DNA from: Xylophilus sp.
Lineage (GTDB): Bacteria > Pseudomonadota > Gammaproteobacteria > Burkholderiales > Burkholderiaceae_C
Direction of reading: 5' to 3'
DNA length: 64,000 nucleotides
Assembly: GCA_009914555.1 (NCBI GenBank)
Contig: WNDY01000016.1
Span: 1-64,000, forward strand
Within the stretch, counting starts at the first letter, position 1; each line of letters starts with the position of its first letter. The notes below the pieces were generated by a model that did no database searches, was not told where the DNA came from, and saw only the letters and a list, made by a program, of their open reading frames with translations. The position numbers were made by a program, and so were the translations under genes. Shown here one piece after another: positions 8,900 through 18,900 of this stretch.

Positions 8900-9298
8900 A
8901 TGCCCGCTTCGTCGTATCCGTGGATCGTTCTTGCCGCGCTGGCCGGTGCCAGCGGCGTGGGCTGCGGCGCCTATGCGGCGCACGGCCTCGGCTTCATCGC
9001 CTCACCCGAGGCCCGCGAGGCCGCGCGGCTGTCGCTGCAGTCGGCCACGCAGTACCAACTGCTGCATGCGCTGGCCCTCCTCGGCGTTGGTCTGTGGGCG
9101 GCCATGCGCCCCGGCGGGCGCTGGCTGCTGGCGGCCGGATTGCTGTTCCTGGCCGGCATCCTGCTGTTCAGCGGGCTGATCTACCTGCAGACCTTCACGG
9201 GCTTCGCCGGCCTGCGCCGCTTCGTGCCCTGGGGCGGCATGAGCTTCATCCTGGGCTGGCTGGCGCTCGGCGCAGCCGCCGTGCGCACTGTGCCGTAG
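8900..9298 (+). CDS. DUF423 (YgdD-like) membrane protein
   Basis: 132 residues with four hydrophobic segments: WIVLAALAGASGVGCGAYAAHGL, then after SATQYQLLHALALLGVGLW a second, LLAAGLLFLAGILLFSGLIYL, and WGGMSFILGWLALGAAAV. The GAYAAHGL turn, the YQLLHALALL helix and the PWGGxxFILGW motif near the C-terminus identify DUF423. Function is unknown; the family is widespread in proteobacteria as a small integral membrane protein. AAAGGTGG precedes the ATG. A bidirectional-looking terminator follows at 9329. Confidence 0.85.
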   Translation: MPASSYPWIVLAALAGASGVGCGAYAAHGLGFIASPEAREAARLSLQSATQYQLLHALALLGVGLWAAMRPGGRWLLAAGLLFLAGILLFSGLIYLQTFTGFAGLRRFVPWGGMSFILGWLALGAAAVRTVP

Positions 9299-9328
9299 CG
9301 CCGGCCGCCGCCCCGCACGCACAAGCGA

Positions 9329-9353
9329 CGAAGCCCGCGGCAAGCGGGCTTCG
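9329..9353. terminator. Stem-loop downstream of DUF423 gene
   Basis: CGAAGCCCGC (9329-9338) pairs with GCGGGCTTCG (9344-9353) around GGCAA. It could end the plus-strand transcript from 8427-9298 and also a minus-strand transcript from the following gap. There is no long U-run on either side. Confidence 0.6.
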
Positions 9354-9614
9354 TGGGCGGGGAATTGGCCCTGGGCTCTGACGCGACCCAGGTTACGGCA
9401 CATTCACATGCAGGAGCACTCTGTGTTTTTCTCGTCGTGAGGGCTCTTGTTCGACGCGCCGCCGTGAGATTCGGCTTACCTGGCCAGGCAACCGGCCGAA
9501 GGCAACGTCTCGACCGGAACTGCGCAGTGTAGCACCGGTCGGCAACGCCGCCAGCCCAGTGCAGGATCGGTGCCGCCGGTCGCAGGGCCGGCTGGCCGGG
9601 CGGCGGCGTGCCGC
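9354..9614. other. Intergenic region without a recognised gene
   Basis: This stretch is part of a 507-bp gap between the DUF423 gene and guaC. The minus strand has a TGCTACACT sequence near 9519-9527 that could be an extended -10 box, several self-complementary stretches (TTCGGC/GCCGAA around 9472 and 9498), and the hairpin at 9329-9353 as a possible end. That would fit a small RNA of about 180 nt, but no known RNA family is recognised and no protein is supported. Confidence 0.25.
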
Positions 9615-9659
9615 GTAGAATCAAGCACCGGGCCCAAATATTGGCGCCCGGTTTTTTTT
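9615..9659 (+). terminator. TAGAAT box followed immediately by U-tailed hairpin (guaC leader)
   Basis: TAGAAT (9615-9620) looks like a -10 element. CCGGGC (9628-9633) pairs with GCCCGG (9646-9651), and eight T residues follow (9652-9659). The hairpin has all features of an intrinsic terminator on the plus strand and stands 146 bp before guaC. It either ends a transcript from the gap or attenuates guaC transcription. Confidence 0.65.
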
Positions 9660-9805
9660 GGCCGCCCCCGCTTTCGTTTCGCGGGCCTCGCGGCCGGCCG
9701 GGTCTCCAGGTCAAGCGCTCGCCCGCGGCAACCGTTGCCGCAGCAGCCATTGAGCCGCGCACTGCACCAACGCGCCGCTCGCATGACTTTTCGGACAAGA
9801 CCACC

Positions 9806-10783
9806 ATGAAAATCTTCGACTACGACAACATCCTGCTGCTGCCGCGCAAGTGCCGCGTGCAGAGCCGCTCCGAATGCGACGCCGGCGTGGAGTTCGGCGG
9901 CCGCCGCTTCCGGCTGCCGGTGGTGCCGGCCAACATGAAGACGGTGGTGGACGCGAAGATCTGCGCCTGGCTGGCGAAGAACGGCTACTTCTACGTGATG
10001 CACCGCTTCGACCTCGACAACGTGGCCTTCGTGCGCGACATGCATGCGCAGGGCGCGTTCGCCTCGATCTCGCTGGGCGTCAAGCAGCCCGACTACGACA
10101 CGGTCGAGCGGCTCGCGGCCGAAGGGCTGGTGCCCGAGTACATCACGATCGACATCGCCCACGGCCATGCCGACACGGTGCGCGACATGATCGGCTTCCT
10201 CAAGCGGAAGCTGCCGGCCTCGTTCGTGATCGCCGGCAACGTGGGCACGCCCGAGGCGGTGATCGACCTGGAGAACTGGGGCGCCGACGCGACCAAGGTC
10301 GGCATCGGCCCGGGCAAGGTCTGCATCACCAAGCTCAAGACCGGATTCGGCACCGGCGGCTGGCAGTTGTCGGCGCTCAAGTGGTGCGCGCGCGTGGCGA
10401 CCAAACCCATCATCGCCGACGGCGGCATCCGCGACCACGGCGACATCGCCAAGAGCATCCGCTTCGGCGCGACGATGGTGATGATCGGCTCGCTGTTCGC
10501 CGGCCACGAGGAGTCGCCGGGCCAGACGGTCGAGGTCGACGGCCAGCGCTTCCAGGAGTACTACGGCAGCGCCAGCGACTTCAACAAGGGCGAGTACCGC
10601 CACGTCGAGGGCAAGCGCATCCTGGAGCCGGTCAAGGGCCGGCTGGCCGACACGCTCGTCGAGATGGAGCAGGACGTGCAAAGCTCCATCAGCTACGCCG
10701 GCGGCAGGAAGCTGCTCGACATCCGCAAGGTCAACTACGTGATCCTCGGCGGCGACAACGCGGGCGAGCATCTGCTGATGTAG
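9806..10783 (+). CDS. guaC: GMP reductase
   Basis: 325 residues starting [19 protein letters not shown] reductase converts GMP to IMP with NADPH, linking guanine to adenine nucleotide pools. The protein is an IMPDH-fold barrel without CBS insert, of the roughly 325-residue Bacillus/Staphylococcus-type class rather than the longer E. coli type. Cys 173 in [15 protein letters not shown] is the catalytic cysteine; the [19 protein letters not shown] phosphate-binding loop and the [12 protein letters not shown] flap follow. The start at 9806 is the one that matches family N-termini. The gene stands alone, ends in TAG, and is followed 3 bp later by repeat copy A. Confidence 0.92.
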   Translation: MKIFDYDNILLLPRKCRVQSRSECDAGVEFGGRRFRLPVVPANMKTVVDAKICAWLAKNGYFYVMHRFDLDNVAFVRDMHAQGAFASISLGVKQPDYDTVERLAAEGLVPEYITIDIAHGHADTVRDMIGFLKRKLPASFVIAGNVGTPEAVIDLENWGADATKVGIGPGKVCITKLKTGFGTGGWQLSALKWCARVATKPIIADGGIRDHGDIAKSIRFGATMVMIGSLFAGHEESPGQTVEVDGQRFQEYYGSASDFNKGEYRHVEGKRILEPVKGRLADTLVEMEQDVQSSISYAGGRKLLDIRKVNYVILGGDNAGEHLLM

Positions 10784-10786
10784 GCT

Positions 10787-10850
10787 GATACTCCCCCTAC
10801 TGATACCTCGTAGCGCGCGCAATCCGCCCGCTGTGGGCCTATACTCCCCG
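10787..10850 (+). repeat. Two-box ATACYCC repeat, copy A
   Basis: ATACTCC at 10788 and again at 10841, start to start 53 bp. Between them AGCGCGCG...CGCCCGCT forms an imperfect hairpin. It aligns without gaps to copy B (22838-22897) at about 43 of 60 positions. It fills the gap between the convergent guaC and hydrolase genes; the second box sits at the hydrolase stop codon. Confidence 0.7.
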
Positions 10851-11612
10851 CTATCCCACTTTGTGGGCCGGCCCGCCGGTGCGCTCGCCGATGATCATCT
10901 CGGTCACCCAGGCCTGCAGGATCGCGTTGTACGCGGCCTGGCTGGCCTCGCCGGTCAGCGCATGGTCGCCGCCGTCGAGGATGCGGTGAGTCAGCGAATG
11001 GGCCGATTCGAAGGCGTTGCGGTAGTTCATGATGGTCTGGTGCGGGATGAAGTCGTCGTGCTCGGCCTCGACGATCAGCGCATCGCCGCGGAAGGCCTTG
11101 CAGGCGGCCAGCGCGCGGTTCTCGGTGGGCCGCACGACCGAGCGGCGGTAGCGGTCGATGACGCCGCGGTCGAGCTGCACCTTCGGCGTCTCCCATTCCT
11201 CGTCGCGGTAGAGCGCGGGCACGTGCAGCGCCAGCCAGCGCACCGGCCGCAGCGTGGTCAGGATGGCCGCCAGGTAGCCGCCGTAGCTGCTGCCGACCAC
11301 GGCCACGGCCGAGGTGTCGATCCACGGATGGGCCAGCAGCCGGTCGTAGGCGGCGACCAAGTCGCGCAGATTCTCGGCGCGCGAGACGGTCTGGCGCTCC
11401 TCGCGGGTCTTCTCGTGGCCGCGCAGGTCGAAGGTCAGGCAGACGCAGCCGAGCCCCGCGATGCCCTGGGCGCGCACCAGGTCGCTCTCCTGGCTGCTGC
11501 CCCAGCCGTGCACGAACAGCACGCCCGGCACCTTGGCCCGCGGGCGCAGGAAGGTGCCTGCGATCGTCTCGTCGTCGACGCTGAGTTCGATGCTTTCGCT
11601 CTGTGTTCCCAT
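10851..11612 (-). CDS. Alpha/beta-hydrolase (serine hydrolase)
   Basis: 253 residues starting MGTQSESIELSVDDE at 11612; the frame is open upstream but only this start fits. The order of motifs is that of a dienelactone-hydrolase/prolyl-oligopeptidase-like esterase: HGWGSSQES oxyanion region (about 38), DLRGHEKTREERQ, nucleophile elbow VVGSSYGGYLAA (Ser about 107), acid in IVEAEHDDFIP, and His in LDGGDHALTGEASQ near the C-terminus. The substrate is not predictable. It is 34 bp downstream of the DUF3182 gene, so the two are probably co-transcribed. The stop codon TAG borders repeat copy A. Confidence 0.8.
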   Translation of the reverse strand: MGTQSESIELSVDDETIAGTFLRPRAKVPGVLFVHGWGSSQESDLVRAQGIAGLGCVCLTFDLRGHEKTREERQTVSRAENLRDLVAAYDRLLAHPWIDTSAVAVVGSSYGGYLAAILTTLRPVRWLALHVPALYRDEEWETPKVQLDRGVIDRYRRSVVRPTENRALAACKAFRGDALIVEAEHDDFIPHQTIMNYRNAFESAHSLTHRILDGGDHALTGEASQAAYNAILQAWVTEMIIGERTGGPAHKVG

Positions 11613-11646
11613 AGATGCGTGTCGGTTGCGCCGGACGTGCCGGCGG

Positions 11647-12768
11647 TCATCGGAGATAGGCGTACTTGGTGACGAAGCCGACCTCGGGATCGTCGCCCTG
11701 GTAGAGCAGCGTGGCGCCGGCCGGCGGCGGCGCGCCGCCGCGGCCGAAGCGTTCGACGCAGGACGCGCGCACCACGCCCGTGGCGCCGCCCTCGACGAAG
11801 GCCGCGAGCGCGGCGACCTCGGCCCCGCTGGCCCCGCCGATGCGCCACGACTGCTCCAGCACGCCGCTGCGCCGCCGGCCCTGCGCGTCGGTGCCGGCGA
11901 CCACGTCGTAGTTGCGGCGCGACGCATAGAAGCCGGCAAAGCATGCGCCCGCGGCGGCGTCGTAGCGGCGGGCCTGGTCCACCGCCGTGCGCAGCTCGGG
12001 CGCCAGCGCGCCGGAGGCGATCAGGGCATCGAAGCCGCCCCGCACCACCGTCAGGTCCGAGCCGCCGTAGACCAGCCGGCCGTCGTTGTCAGGCGTGAGC
12101 CGCTGCGTGCCGTGGTAGCTCAGCGTGAGGCGCGGCGTACGGATCTGGCCGACGCTGAAGGTCTCGGCGTCGGCCAGGTCCTCTTCCACCACCAGCCCCT
12201 CGTCGCGGAAGTCGTCGTCGCCGATGGCGGCCAGCGCCGCATCGAGCGCCGCGCCGTCGCGCACCACGGTCTGCCCGCGCCCGCCGCGGCCGCAGGCCGG
12301 CTTGAGGCGGACCGGGCCCGCGCGCAGCAGTTCGCGTCCGGCCGTGCGCGCGTCCTCGCGGCTGAAGGTCGAGTAGCCGGCCAGCACCGACGGCCGCACC
12401 TGCATTGCGAAGTCCGGCTGCCAGTGCGGCGGCGCGGCGGCGTCCGGCCGCACCAGGCCATGGGTGATGAGCTTGGAGCCGACGAACGCCTGCGGAACGA
12501 CGCCGCCGAACAGGTCGCCCTCGTCCCGGATGCCGGGCCGCTCGGCCTCGGCCGCGCTCTCGATGGTGAAGGCCGGCACGACGTAGACCGGCCGGCCCCC
12601 ATGGCGCGCGGCATCGTGGTCGCCATCGAAGATCTGGCCGGCCAGGGCAGCCAGCCGTTCGGTCAGGGCGCGATGCACCCCGGTCTCGTGCGGCGGCGTG
12701 TCGTGGCGCGGCAGGTAGACGACGAGCGTTCCGGCCGGACTGGGCGAAAGCGCAGCGGAGAAGGGCAT
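11647..12768 (-). CDS. DUF3182 family protein
   Basis: 373 residues starting MPFSAALSPSPAG at 12768. It resembles the DUF3182 family known from Burkholderiales and other proteobacteria: LVVYLPRHDTPPHE near the N-terminus, VGSKLITHGLV, RPSVLAGYSTFSREDARTA, VRLKPACGRGGRGQ and LVVEEDLADAETFSVGQ. The lysine/glycine-loop and LVVEEDL pattern suggest an ATP-grasp-like fold, which is my inference. No biochemical role is established. It probably forms an operon with the downstream hydrolase. Confidence 0.75.
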   Translation of the reverse strand: MPFSAALSPSPAGTLVVYLPRHDTPPHETGVHRALTERLAALAGQIFDGDHDAARHGGRPVYVVPAFTIESAAEAERPGIRDEGDLFGGVVPQAFVGSKLITHGLVRPDAAAPPHWQPDFAMQVRPSVLAGYSTFSREDARTAGRELLRAGPVRLKPACGRGGRGQTVVRDGAALDAALAAIGDDDFRDEGLVVEEDLADAETFSVGQIRTPRLTLSYHGTQRLTPDNDGRLVYGGSDLTVVRGGFDALIASGALAPELRTAVDQARRYDAAAGACFAGFYASRRNYDVVAGTDAQGRRRSGVLEQSWRIGGASGAEVAALAAFVEGGATGVVRASCVERFGRGGAPPPAGATLLYQGDDPEVGFVTKYAYLR

Positions 12769-13003
12769 GGAGTGGGGTCCTCGACGTGGAGCTTCGGCCT
12801 TGCGTTTTAGGACGTGTTTTCGCGACCGTGAACGCGTCCTGATGGAACGCCTGCCGCAGCCCCGGTGTACCAGGACGCCCGCCCGCCGGCGCGTCATCGG
12901 AATGCCGTCGTTGTTGCAGGTTGTGATCCCGGGCTTGAGACGGCCGCCTCCGGCGCCAGCTGGCCCCGATGGCACATGTCTTCCCCTTCCTGTTCTCCTG
13001 CGC

Positions 13004-13267
13004 ATGACGCTCGAACTGTTGCGCGACCTTTCCCACGCCCGGCTGCCGCTCACGGTGCGGACGGCGCAGGACATCGACAAGCTGCGGGTCCTGCGGGCGG
13101 CCGGCCACGTGGCGGCCATGCTGCCGGCCACCGGCGCGCAGGGCGACAGGCTCTTCGCCCGGGTGCTGGCCATCACCGGCCGGGGGCGCCGCGCACTCGA
13201 CGGCGAAGCGGCCGACAGCGATCCGCCGGCGCAGATCGCAGCCCGGCAGCCGGACCGCCACGGCTGA
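13004..13267 (+). CDS. Small conserved hypothetical protein (paralogue of 22562-22828)
   Basis: 87 residues, MTLELLRDLSHARLPLTV onward. The stretch LLxxxxxxxLPLxxxxxDxDxxRxxxAAGxVxAxLP followed later by AR-x-x-AIT-x-RG is shared with the 88-residue product of 22562-22828, so the two are paralogues. The helical content and the D-x-D-x-x-R motif hint at a small winged-helix-like regulator, but this is a guess. It is divergent from the DUF3182 gene across 235 bp and is followed by hairpins that end the facing ompW transcript. Confidence 0.6.
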   Translation: MTLELLRDLSHARLPLTVRTAQDIDKLRVLRAAGHVAAMLPATGAQGDRLFARVLAITGRGRRALDGEAADSDPPAQIAARQPDRHG

Positions 13268-13296
13268 GCGCGGCCGCTGCAACCGCGAAAAAAGAA

Positions 13297-13314
13297 GCGG
13301 GCCGCAGGGCCCGC
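13297..13314 (-). terminator. Terminator of ompW
   Basis: GCGGGCC (13297-13303) pairs with GGCCCGC (13308-13314); on the minus strand the stem is followed by a run of T (the GAAAAAAGAA tract at 13287-13296 on the plus strand). A second GC hairpin lies at 13330-13349 between it and the ompW stop. Confidence 0.75.
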
Positions 13315-13355
13315 GATTGCATGACAGGCGCCGGCCGGCTTCGGCCGGCAGCCTT

Positions 13356-14087
13356 TCAGAACTTGTAGGTCAGCGCAAGGTAGCTCACGATCGGGTCCAG
13401 CGTGAGCTTGGTGCGGCTGGTGGCCACGGTGGTGCCGGTCGCATTGGCGCGGGTGGTCAGCGTGGCCTTGGTGTCCAGCGGGATATAGGACACCGAGAAC
13501 GACAGGCCCCAGTTGCGGTCGAACTGGTAGGTGGCACCCGCGTTGACCACCGGCGCCCACGACTTGCTGAGCTTGGCCGTCGTGGTGAACGCGGACGACG
13601 ACAGCCCCAGCGCCGTGTTGATGCCCGAGGTCAGGTTGACACCGGAATACCAGACATAGGTGCCGCCCACGCCGACGAACGGGCGGAACTTGTCGTTGCC
13701 GTCGAGGAAGGTGTAGCGCAGCAGCACCGTCGGGCTCCACTGCTTGGCCTCGCCGATGCGGCCGACGGCGGCCAGCGTGCCGGTGCCGTCGAGCTTGAAC
13801 TTCGGCGGCACGCCGAGCACGCCTTCGACGCCCCAGTTGCTGTCGAAGTAGTAGACGGCGTTGAGACCCAGCGTGTTGGCATTGCTGACCTTGGCGCCCG
13901 AGCCTTCCTTGGTCTGGGTGCCCGCGGCGGTGGTCACCTGCAGCGGCTCGCTCGAATCCTGCGGCGCGAAGTGCAGCCAGCCGGCGCCGAGCACCAGATC
14001 GCCGGCCTGCTGCGCTTGGGCGGCGCCGCCGAGCAGCGCGGTGGCGGTGAAGAGGGCGGTAGTCGTCCAGAACCCGGCTTTGCTCAT
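13356..14087 (-). CDS. ompW: OmpW family outer-membrane protein
   Basis: 243 residues with a cleavable signal peptide (MSKAGFWTTTALF to GGAAQAQQAG). OmpW proteins are eight-stranded barrels proposed to carry small hydrophobic molecules; the N-terminal DLVLGAGWLHFAPQDSS, the ALLRY-like VLLRYTFLDGNDKFRPFVGVG segment and the terminal LTYKF with aromatic last residue all fit. Length is slightly above the usual 210-230. AAGGAGACAAC precedes the ATG. OmpW genes are often oxygen- or stress-regulated, but no FNR site is evident in the 146-bp upstream region. Confidence 0.88.
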   Translation of the reverse strand: MSKAGFWTTTALFTATALLGGAAQAQQAGDLVLGAGWLHFAPQDSSEPLQVTTAAGTQTKEGSGAKVSNANTLGLNAVYYFDSNWGVEGVLGVPPKFKLDGTGTLAAVGRIGEAKQWSPTVLLRYTFLDGNDKFRPFVGVGGTYVWYSGVNLTSGINTALGLSSSAFTTTAKLSKSWAPVVNAGATYQFDRNWGLSFSVSYIPLDTKATLTTRANATGTTVATSRTKLTLDPIVSYLALTYKF

Positions 14088-14233
14088 GTTGTCTCCTTGA
14101 TGCAGTGGTGAATGAGTCGGTGAGGGTGAATCTACGCGGCCGCACGCGGCCCCGGGGGTGCGGCGCGACGGATCACGGGTTTCCCCCCACGCAAATAACG
14201 AACGATCGTGTTTTTTTTGCCACAGGAATGCGG

Positions 14234-15688
14234 TCAGACCGGCCCGGCGATGTCTTCGAGCGGCCGGCGCTCCGCATCGACCGCATGGCGCCAGGCCAGC
14301 AGTCCCGCGGCCACGACCATGACGGCGCCCACGCCGTAGCCGGCGGCCACGGCCATGCGGCTGCCGCTGTCGATCAGCAGGCCAAACAGCCAGGGCGCTG
14401 CGAAGCCGCCGGCGCCCGTGCCCACGGCATAGAACAGCGAGATCGCCAGCGCGCGCATCTCCAGCGGGAACACCTCGCTGACCGTCAGGTAGGCCGAGCT
14501 GGCCGCGGCCGACGCCAGGAAGAACACGGCCGACCAGGCCAGCGCCTGGCCGCGCGCGTCGAGCCAGCCTTCCACGAAGGCCAGGCCGGTCGCCGCCAGC
14601 GCCGCGCCCGAGAGCACGTAGGTCAGCCCGATCATGCGCCGGCGGCCCCAGCTGTCGAACAGCGGCCCGAGCAGCAGCGGCCCGAGCACGTTGCCGAGCG
14701 CGAACGGGAAGATGTAGAGCGCCACCCTGCCCTCCGGCACGCCATAGAAGCGCGTGAGCACCAGCGCGTAGGTGAAGAAGATCGCGTTGTAGAAGAACGC
14801 CTGCGAGACCATCAGGGCCAGCGCCACCACGCTGCGCCGCCGCAGCCGGTGCAGCAGCACGTCGGCCACCTGGCCGAAGGTCGGCGTGCCGCGCGGCGCG
14901 GCATGGGCCGCCGCGGCGGCCGGCGGCGGCAGCGGGCCGCGCTCGGCGGCCACGCGGGCCTCGATGGCGTCCAGGATGCGCCCGGCCTCGTCGGCCCGGC
15001 CGTGGGCGGCAAGCCAGCGCGGGCTCTCGGGCACGTCGCGGCGCACCAGCAGGATGGCGGCCGCCAGCAGCGCGCCGAGCGCGAAGCCGGCCCGCCAGCC
15101 CGCCACCGGCCCGAGCACGGCCGGGTCCAGCAGCACCAGCGCAAGGCCGGCCCCGAGCGCCGCGCCAAGCCAGAAGCTGCCGTTGATCGCCAGGTTGACG
15201 CGGCCGCGCACCCGCGCGGGCACCAGTTCGTCGATGGCCGAATTGATCGCCGCATATTCGCCGCCGATGCCCAGCCCGGTCAGGAAGCGGCAGCAGGCGA
15301 AGAAGCCGAAGCCCGGCGCGAAGGCCGTGGCCAGCGTGGCCGCGCCGTAGACCGCCAGCGTCAGCAGGAAGAGCCGCTTGCGCCCGAGCCGGTCGGCCAG
15401 CCGGCCGAACAGCAGCGCGCCGGCCACCGCGCCGCCGATGTAGAGCGAGCCGGCCGCGCCCACCTGCGCCGCGCCGAGCGCCAGGGTGTCCGGCCGCTCC
15501 AGCACCGAGCCGACCGAGCCGACCAGCGTGACCTCCAGTCCGTCGAGCACCCAGGCGATGCCCAGCGCAATGACCACGCGCCAGTGCCAGCGCGACCACG
15601 GCAGGCGGTCGAGCCGGGCGGTGATGCCGGGGGAGGAATCGGGCGGCGGCGCGCCGCCGCCAGGCGCGCCCGGGGGTGCGGAAGGCAT
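14234..15688 (-). CDS. MFS transporter (metabolite:proton symporter type)
   Basis: 484 residues from the ATG at 15688, with about 12 membrane segments. The loop-2 signature GRLADRLGRKRLFL (about 90-105) and the later GPLFDSWGRRRMIGL repeat mark a major facilitator of the sugar/aromatic-acid symporter branch (MFS_1/Sugar_tr). WVLDGLEVTLVGSVGSVL in helix 1 and RFLTGLGIGGEYAAINSAIDELVPARVRGR in helices 4-5 are characteristic of that group; the second is split here only for reference. A central cytoplasmic loop is present (about 225-285). The substrate is not predictable. The gene is transcribed away from the kinase gene that starts 257 bp upstream. Confidence 0.82.
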   Translation of the reverse strand: MPSAPPGAPGGGAPPPDSSPGITARLDRLPWSRWHWRVVIALGIAWVLDGLEVTLVGSVGSVLERPDTLALGAAQVGAAGSLYIGGAVAGALLFGRLADRLGRKRLFLLTLAVYGAATLATAFAPGFGFFACCRFLTGLGIGGEYAAINSAIDELVPARVRGRVNLAINGSFWLGAALGAGLALVLLDPAVLGPVAGWRAGFALGALLAAAILLVRRDVPESPRWLAAHGRADEAGRILDAIEARVAAERGPLPPPAAAAAHAAPRGTPTFGQVADVLLHRLRRRSVVALALMVSQAFFYNAIFFTYALVLTRFYGVPEGRVALYIFPFALGNVLGPLLLGPLFDSWGRRRMIGLTYVLSGAALAATGLAFVEGWLDARGQALAWSAVFFLASAAASSAYLTVSEVFPLEMRALAISLFYAVGTGAGGFAAPWLFGLLIDSGSRMAVAAGYGVGAVMVVAAGLLAWRHAVDAERRPLEDIAGPV

Positions 15689-15945
15689 GCGGCATTCTTC
15701 GTGCGCCGGCCCGCACGGATGTGAGCAGTTGTTGGCGGCAGGCCGTTCCGGCCGCCACGGCCGCGCCACCGGGGCGCCCGCCGCCGGCTCATCCGTGGCC
15801 GCGCTGCCGAGCCACCATCGGCCGCAAGCGCGGCGAAGTGCGCCGGCACGGCGGTTGGCCGGGGTTATCCTCGTCTGCTGCCGCAGCGGTTTTTTTCATG
15901 TCCCGGCCGCGGCGCGGTCGCATGCAGGGTCTACGAGGAACAGGA

Positions 15946-18900
15946 ATGGACGAGATCACCCCCGACCACAGCGAGGAATACCTCGGCGACCAGATCGACG
16001 ACGCGGTGCCCACGCGCGGCTACCAGATGCTTCCCGTGGTCGGGCTGGACGGATCGGCCGGCGGCATCGAGGCGCTGCGGTCCTTCTTCGAGAAGATGCC
16101 GGCCCAGTCCGGGCTGGCCTTCGTCGTCGTGATGCACCTGTCGCCCGAGCACGAAAGCCTGCTCGACGAACTGCTGCAGCGCTGCACGCAGATGCGGGTG
16201 GTGCAGGTGCGCGAAGCGATGAAGATCGAACCGGACACCATCTACGTCATTCCGCCGCGCAAGACGCTGCGCACCTTCGACGGAACGCTGCAGCTCGGCG
16301 ACCTGCCGCTGGAGCGGCACCGCCACGTGGCGGTCGACATCTTCTTCCGCACGCTGGCCGATACCCATGGCCCCCATGCCTCGGCCATCGTGCTGTCCGG
16401 GGCCGACGGCGACGGCGCCATCGGCATCAAGCGCATCAAGGAGCGCGGCGGCCTCACGATCGCGCAGGACCCGGAGGAGGCCCTGGTCAGCTCCATGCCG
16501 CGCGCGGCCATCGCCACCGGCATGGTGGACTGGACCCTGCCGGTGGTCCAGATGCCGGCGCGGATCCTGCAGTACCACAGCATGGCCCGATCGGTCCGTC
16601 TGCCACCGGAGGGCGCGCCGCCGCGCGGGCGCGCAGGCGCCGCCGTCAACGACGAGGCCGCGCTGCGCGACGTGCTGGCCTTCCTGCGCAGCCGCACCGG
16701 CCGGGACTTCACGGGCTACAAGCGCGCGACCATCGTGCGCCGCATCGGCCGGCGCATGCAGGTCAACAGCATCTCCGAGGTGGCGGACTACCTGGACTGC
16801 CTGCGCACCCGGCCGGGCGAAGCCGGCGCGCTGCTGCAGGACCTGCTCATCAGCGTGACCAACTTCTTCCGCGACAGCGACTGCTTCGCCGCGCTGGAGG
16901 CGCAGCTGCCGCGGCTGTTCGACGGCAAGTCCGGCGCCGACACGGTGCGCGTCTGGGTCGCGGGATGCGCGACCGGCGAAGAGGCGTACTCGCTCGCGAT
17001 GCTGCTGGCGGAGCACGCCCGCACGCTGGACGCGCCGCCGGCGCTGCAGGTCTTCGCCACCGACCTCGACGACAACGCCATCCGCATCGCGCGCGAGGGC
17101 GTCTACCCCAACTCCATCGAGGGCGACGTCAACGAGGAGCGGCTGAGGCGCTTCTTCGTCAAGGAGCACCGGGGGTTCCGCGTGCGCCGCGAGCTGCGCG
17201 AGACGGTGCTGTTCGCGGCGCACGACGTGCTGCGCGACTCGCCGTTCTCGCGGCTGGACCTGGTGTCCTGCCGCAACCTGCTGATCTACCTGAACCGCGA
17301 GGCGCCGGCCCGGGTGCTCGACACCTTCCACTTCGCGCTGCTGCCCGGCGGCATTATGTTCCTGGGCTCCTCGGAGTCGGTGGAGGACGGCAGCCAGCAC
17401 TTCTCGGTCATCGACAAGAAGCACCGGCTGTTCGGCCAGCGGCAGGTGCCGCGCGTCAGCCTGCCGGTGCCCACGGGCTCCCACACGATGGCGCTGGCGC
17501 TCGAAGCGCAGATGCAGGCCCGCTCGGGGCCGGTGGTGTCCGGCGCCGCCATCGCGCGGCGCGGCTCTGAGACGACGCGCTCGGCGCTGGAGGTGGGTGG
17601 ACGCACGATGACCTGGGCCGAACTGCACCTGAAGCTCGTGGAGCACCTGGCACCGCCGTCGATCCTGGTGGACGCCGAGCACGAGATCGTCCACATGTCG
17701 CCGACGGCCGGCCGCTTCCTCGCGCTGTCGGGCGGCGAGCCGACGCGCAACGTGCTGCGGCTGATCCACCCGTCGCTGCGCATCGAACTGCGCGCGGCGC
17801 TCTTCAAGGCCAACATGTCGGGCGAACCCGCGTCGGTGCGGTCCGGGAGACTGCAGATCGGCGGCGAGACGGTGCGCCTGGACATCGAGGTGCGCGCGGT
17901 CGGCGACATGGCGCCCGGCCTGCTGCTCATCCTCATCAACACGCTGGGCACGGCCGAGACGGCCGAGACGGCCGGGACGGCCGATGCCGAGCCGCCGGTC
18001 TGGGTCCGCCAGGGCAGCGATCCGGTGGCCGACCAGCTCGACCGCCAGGTCGAGCACCTGAAGTCCCACCTGCGCGACACGGTCGAGCAGTACGAGGCGT
18101 CCACCGAGGAACTCAAGGCCAGCAACGAGGAGCTGCAGGCCATGAACGAGGAGCTGCGCTCGGCCACCGAGGAACTGGAGACCAGCCGCGAAGAGCTGCA
18201 GTCGATCAACGAGGAGCTGACCACCGTCAACCATGAGCTCAAGAGCAAGGTCGACGAACTCGGTCATGCCAACAGCGACATGCAGAACCTGATGGACGCG
18301 ACCGCCATCGCCACTGTGTTCCTCGACCGCGACCTGCGCATCACCCGGTACTCGCCCTCGGCCGTGGCGCTCTTCAACCTCATCGCGACCGACGTCGGCC
18401 GCCCGCTGGCGCACCTGCACACGCAGCTCCGGTACCCCGAGCTGGTGGACGACGCGCGCCGGGTGCTGGAGCGGCTGGCCCCGGTCGAGCGCCAGGTAGG
18501 TGAGCCCGGCAGCCATTCCTACCTCGTGCGACTGCTGCCCTACCGCACGCTCGACGACCGCATCGCCGGCGTGGTGCTCACCTTCGTCGACATCTCGGAA
18601 CGGGTGAAGGGCGCCGAGGCGCTGCGGCAGTCCGAGGACCGCTTCAGCGCCATCGTCAACAATGCCGCGGTCGGCGTGGTGCAGGTCGAGCTCGACGGCA
18701 CGATCAGGTTCGTCAACCAGCACTAGGCGCAGCTGCTGGGCTATGCCGGCGATGAACTCATCGGCACGCCGCTGCTGGACCTGGTCCATCCGCAGGACCG
18801 GCCGGAGAGCGCCGAGAAGATGCAGCGCCTGGTGGACCACGGCGAGCAGTTCCAGATCGAGAAGCGCTGCCTGCGCAAGGACGGCAGCATCGTCTGGCTG

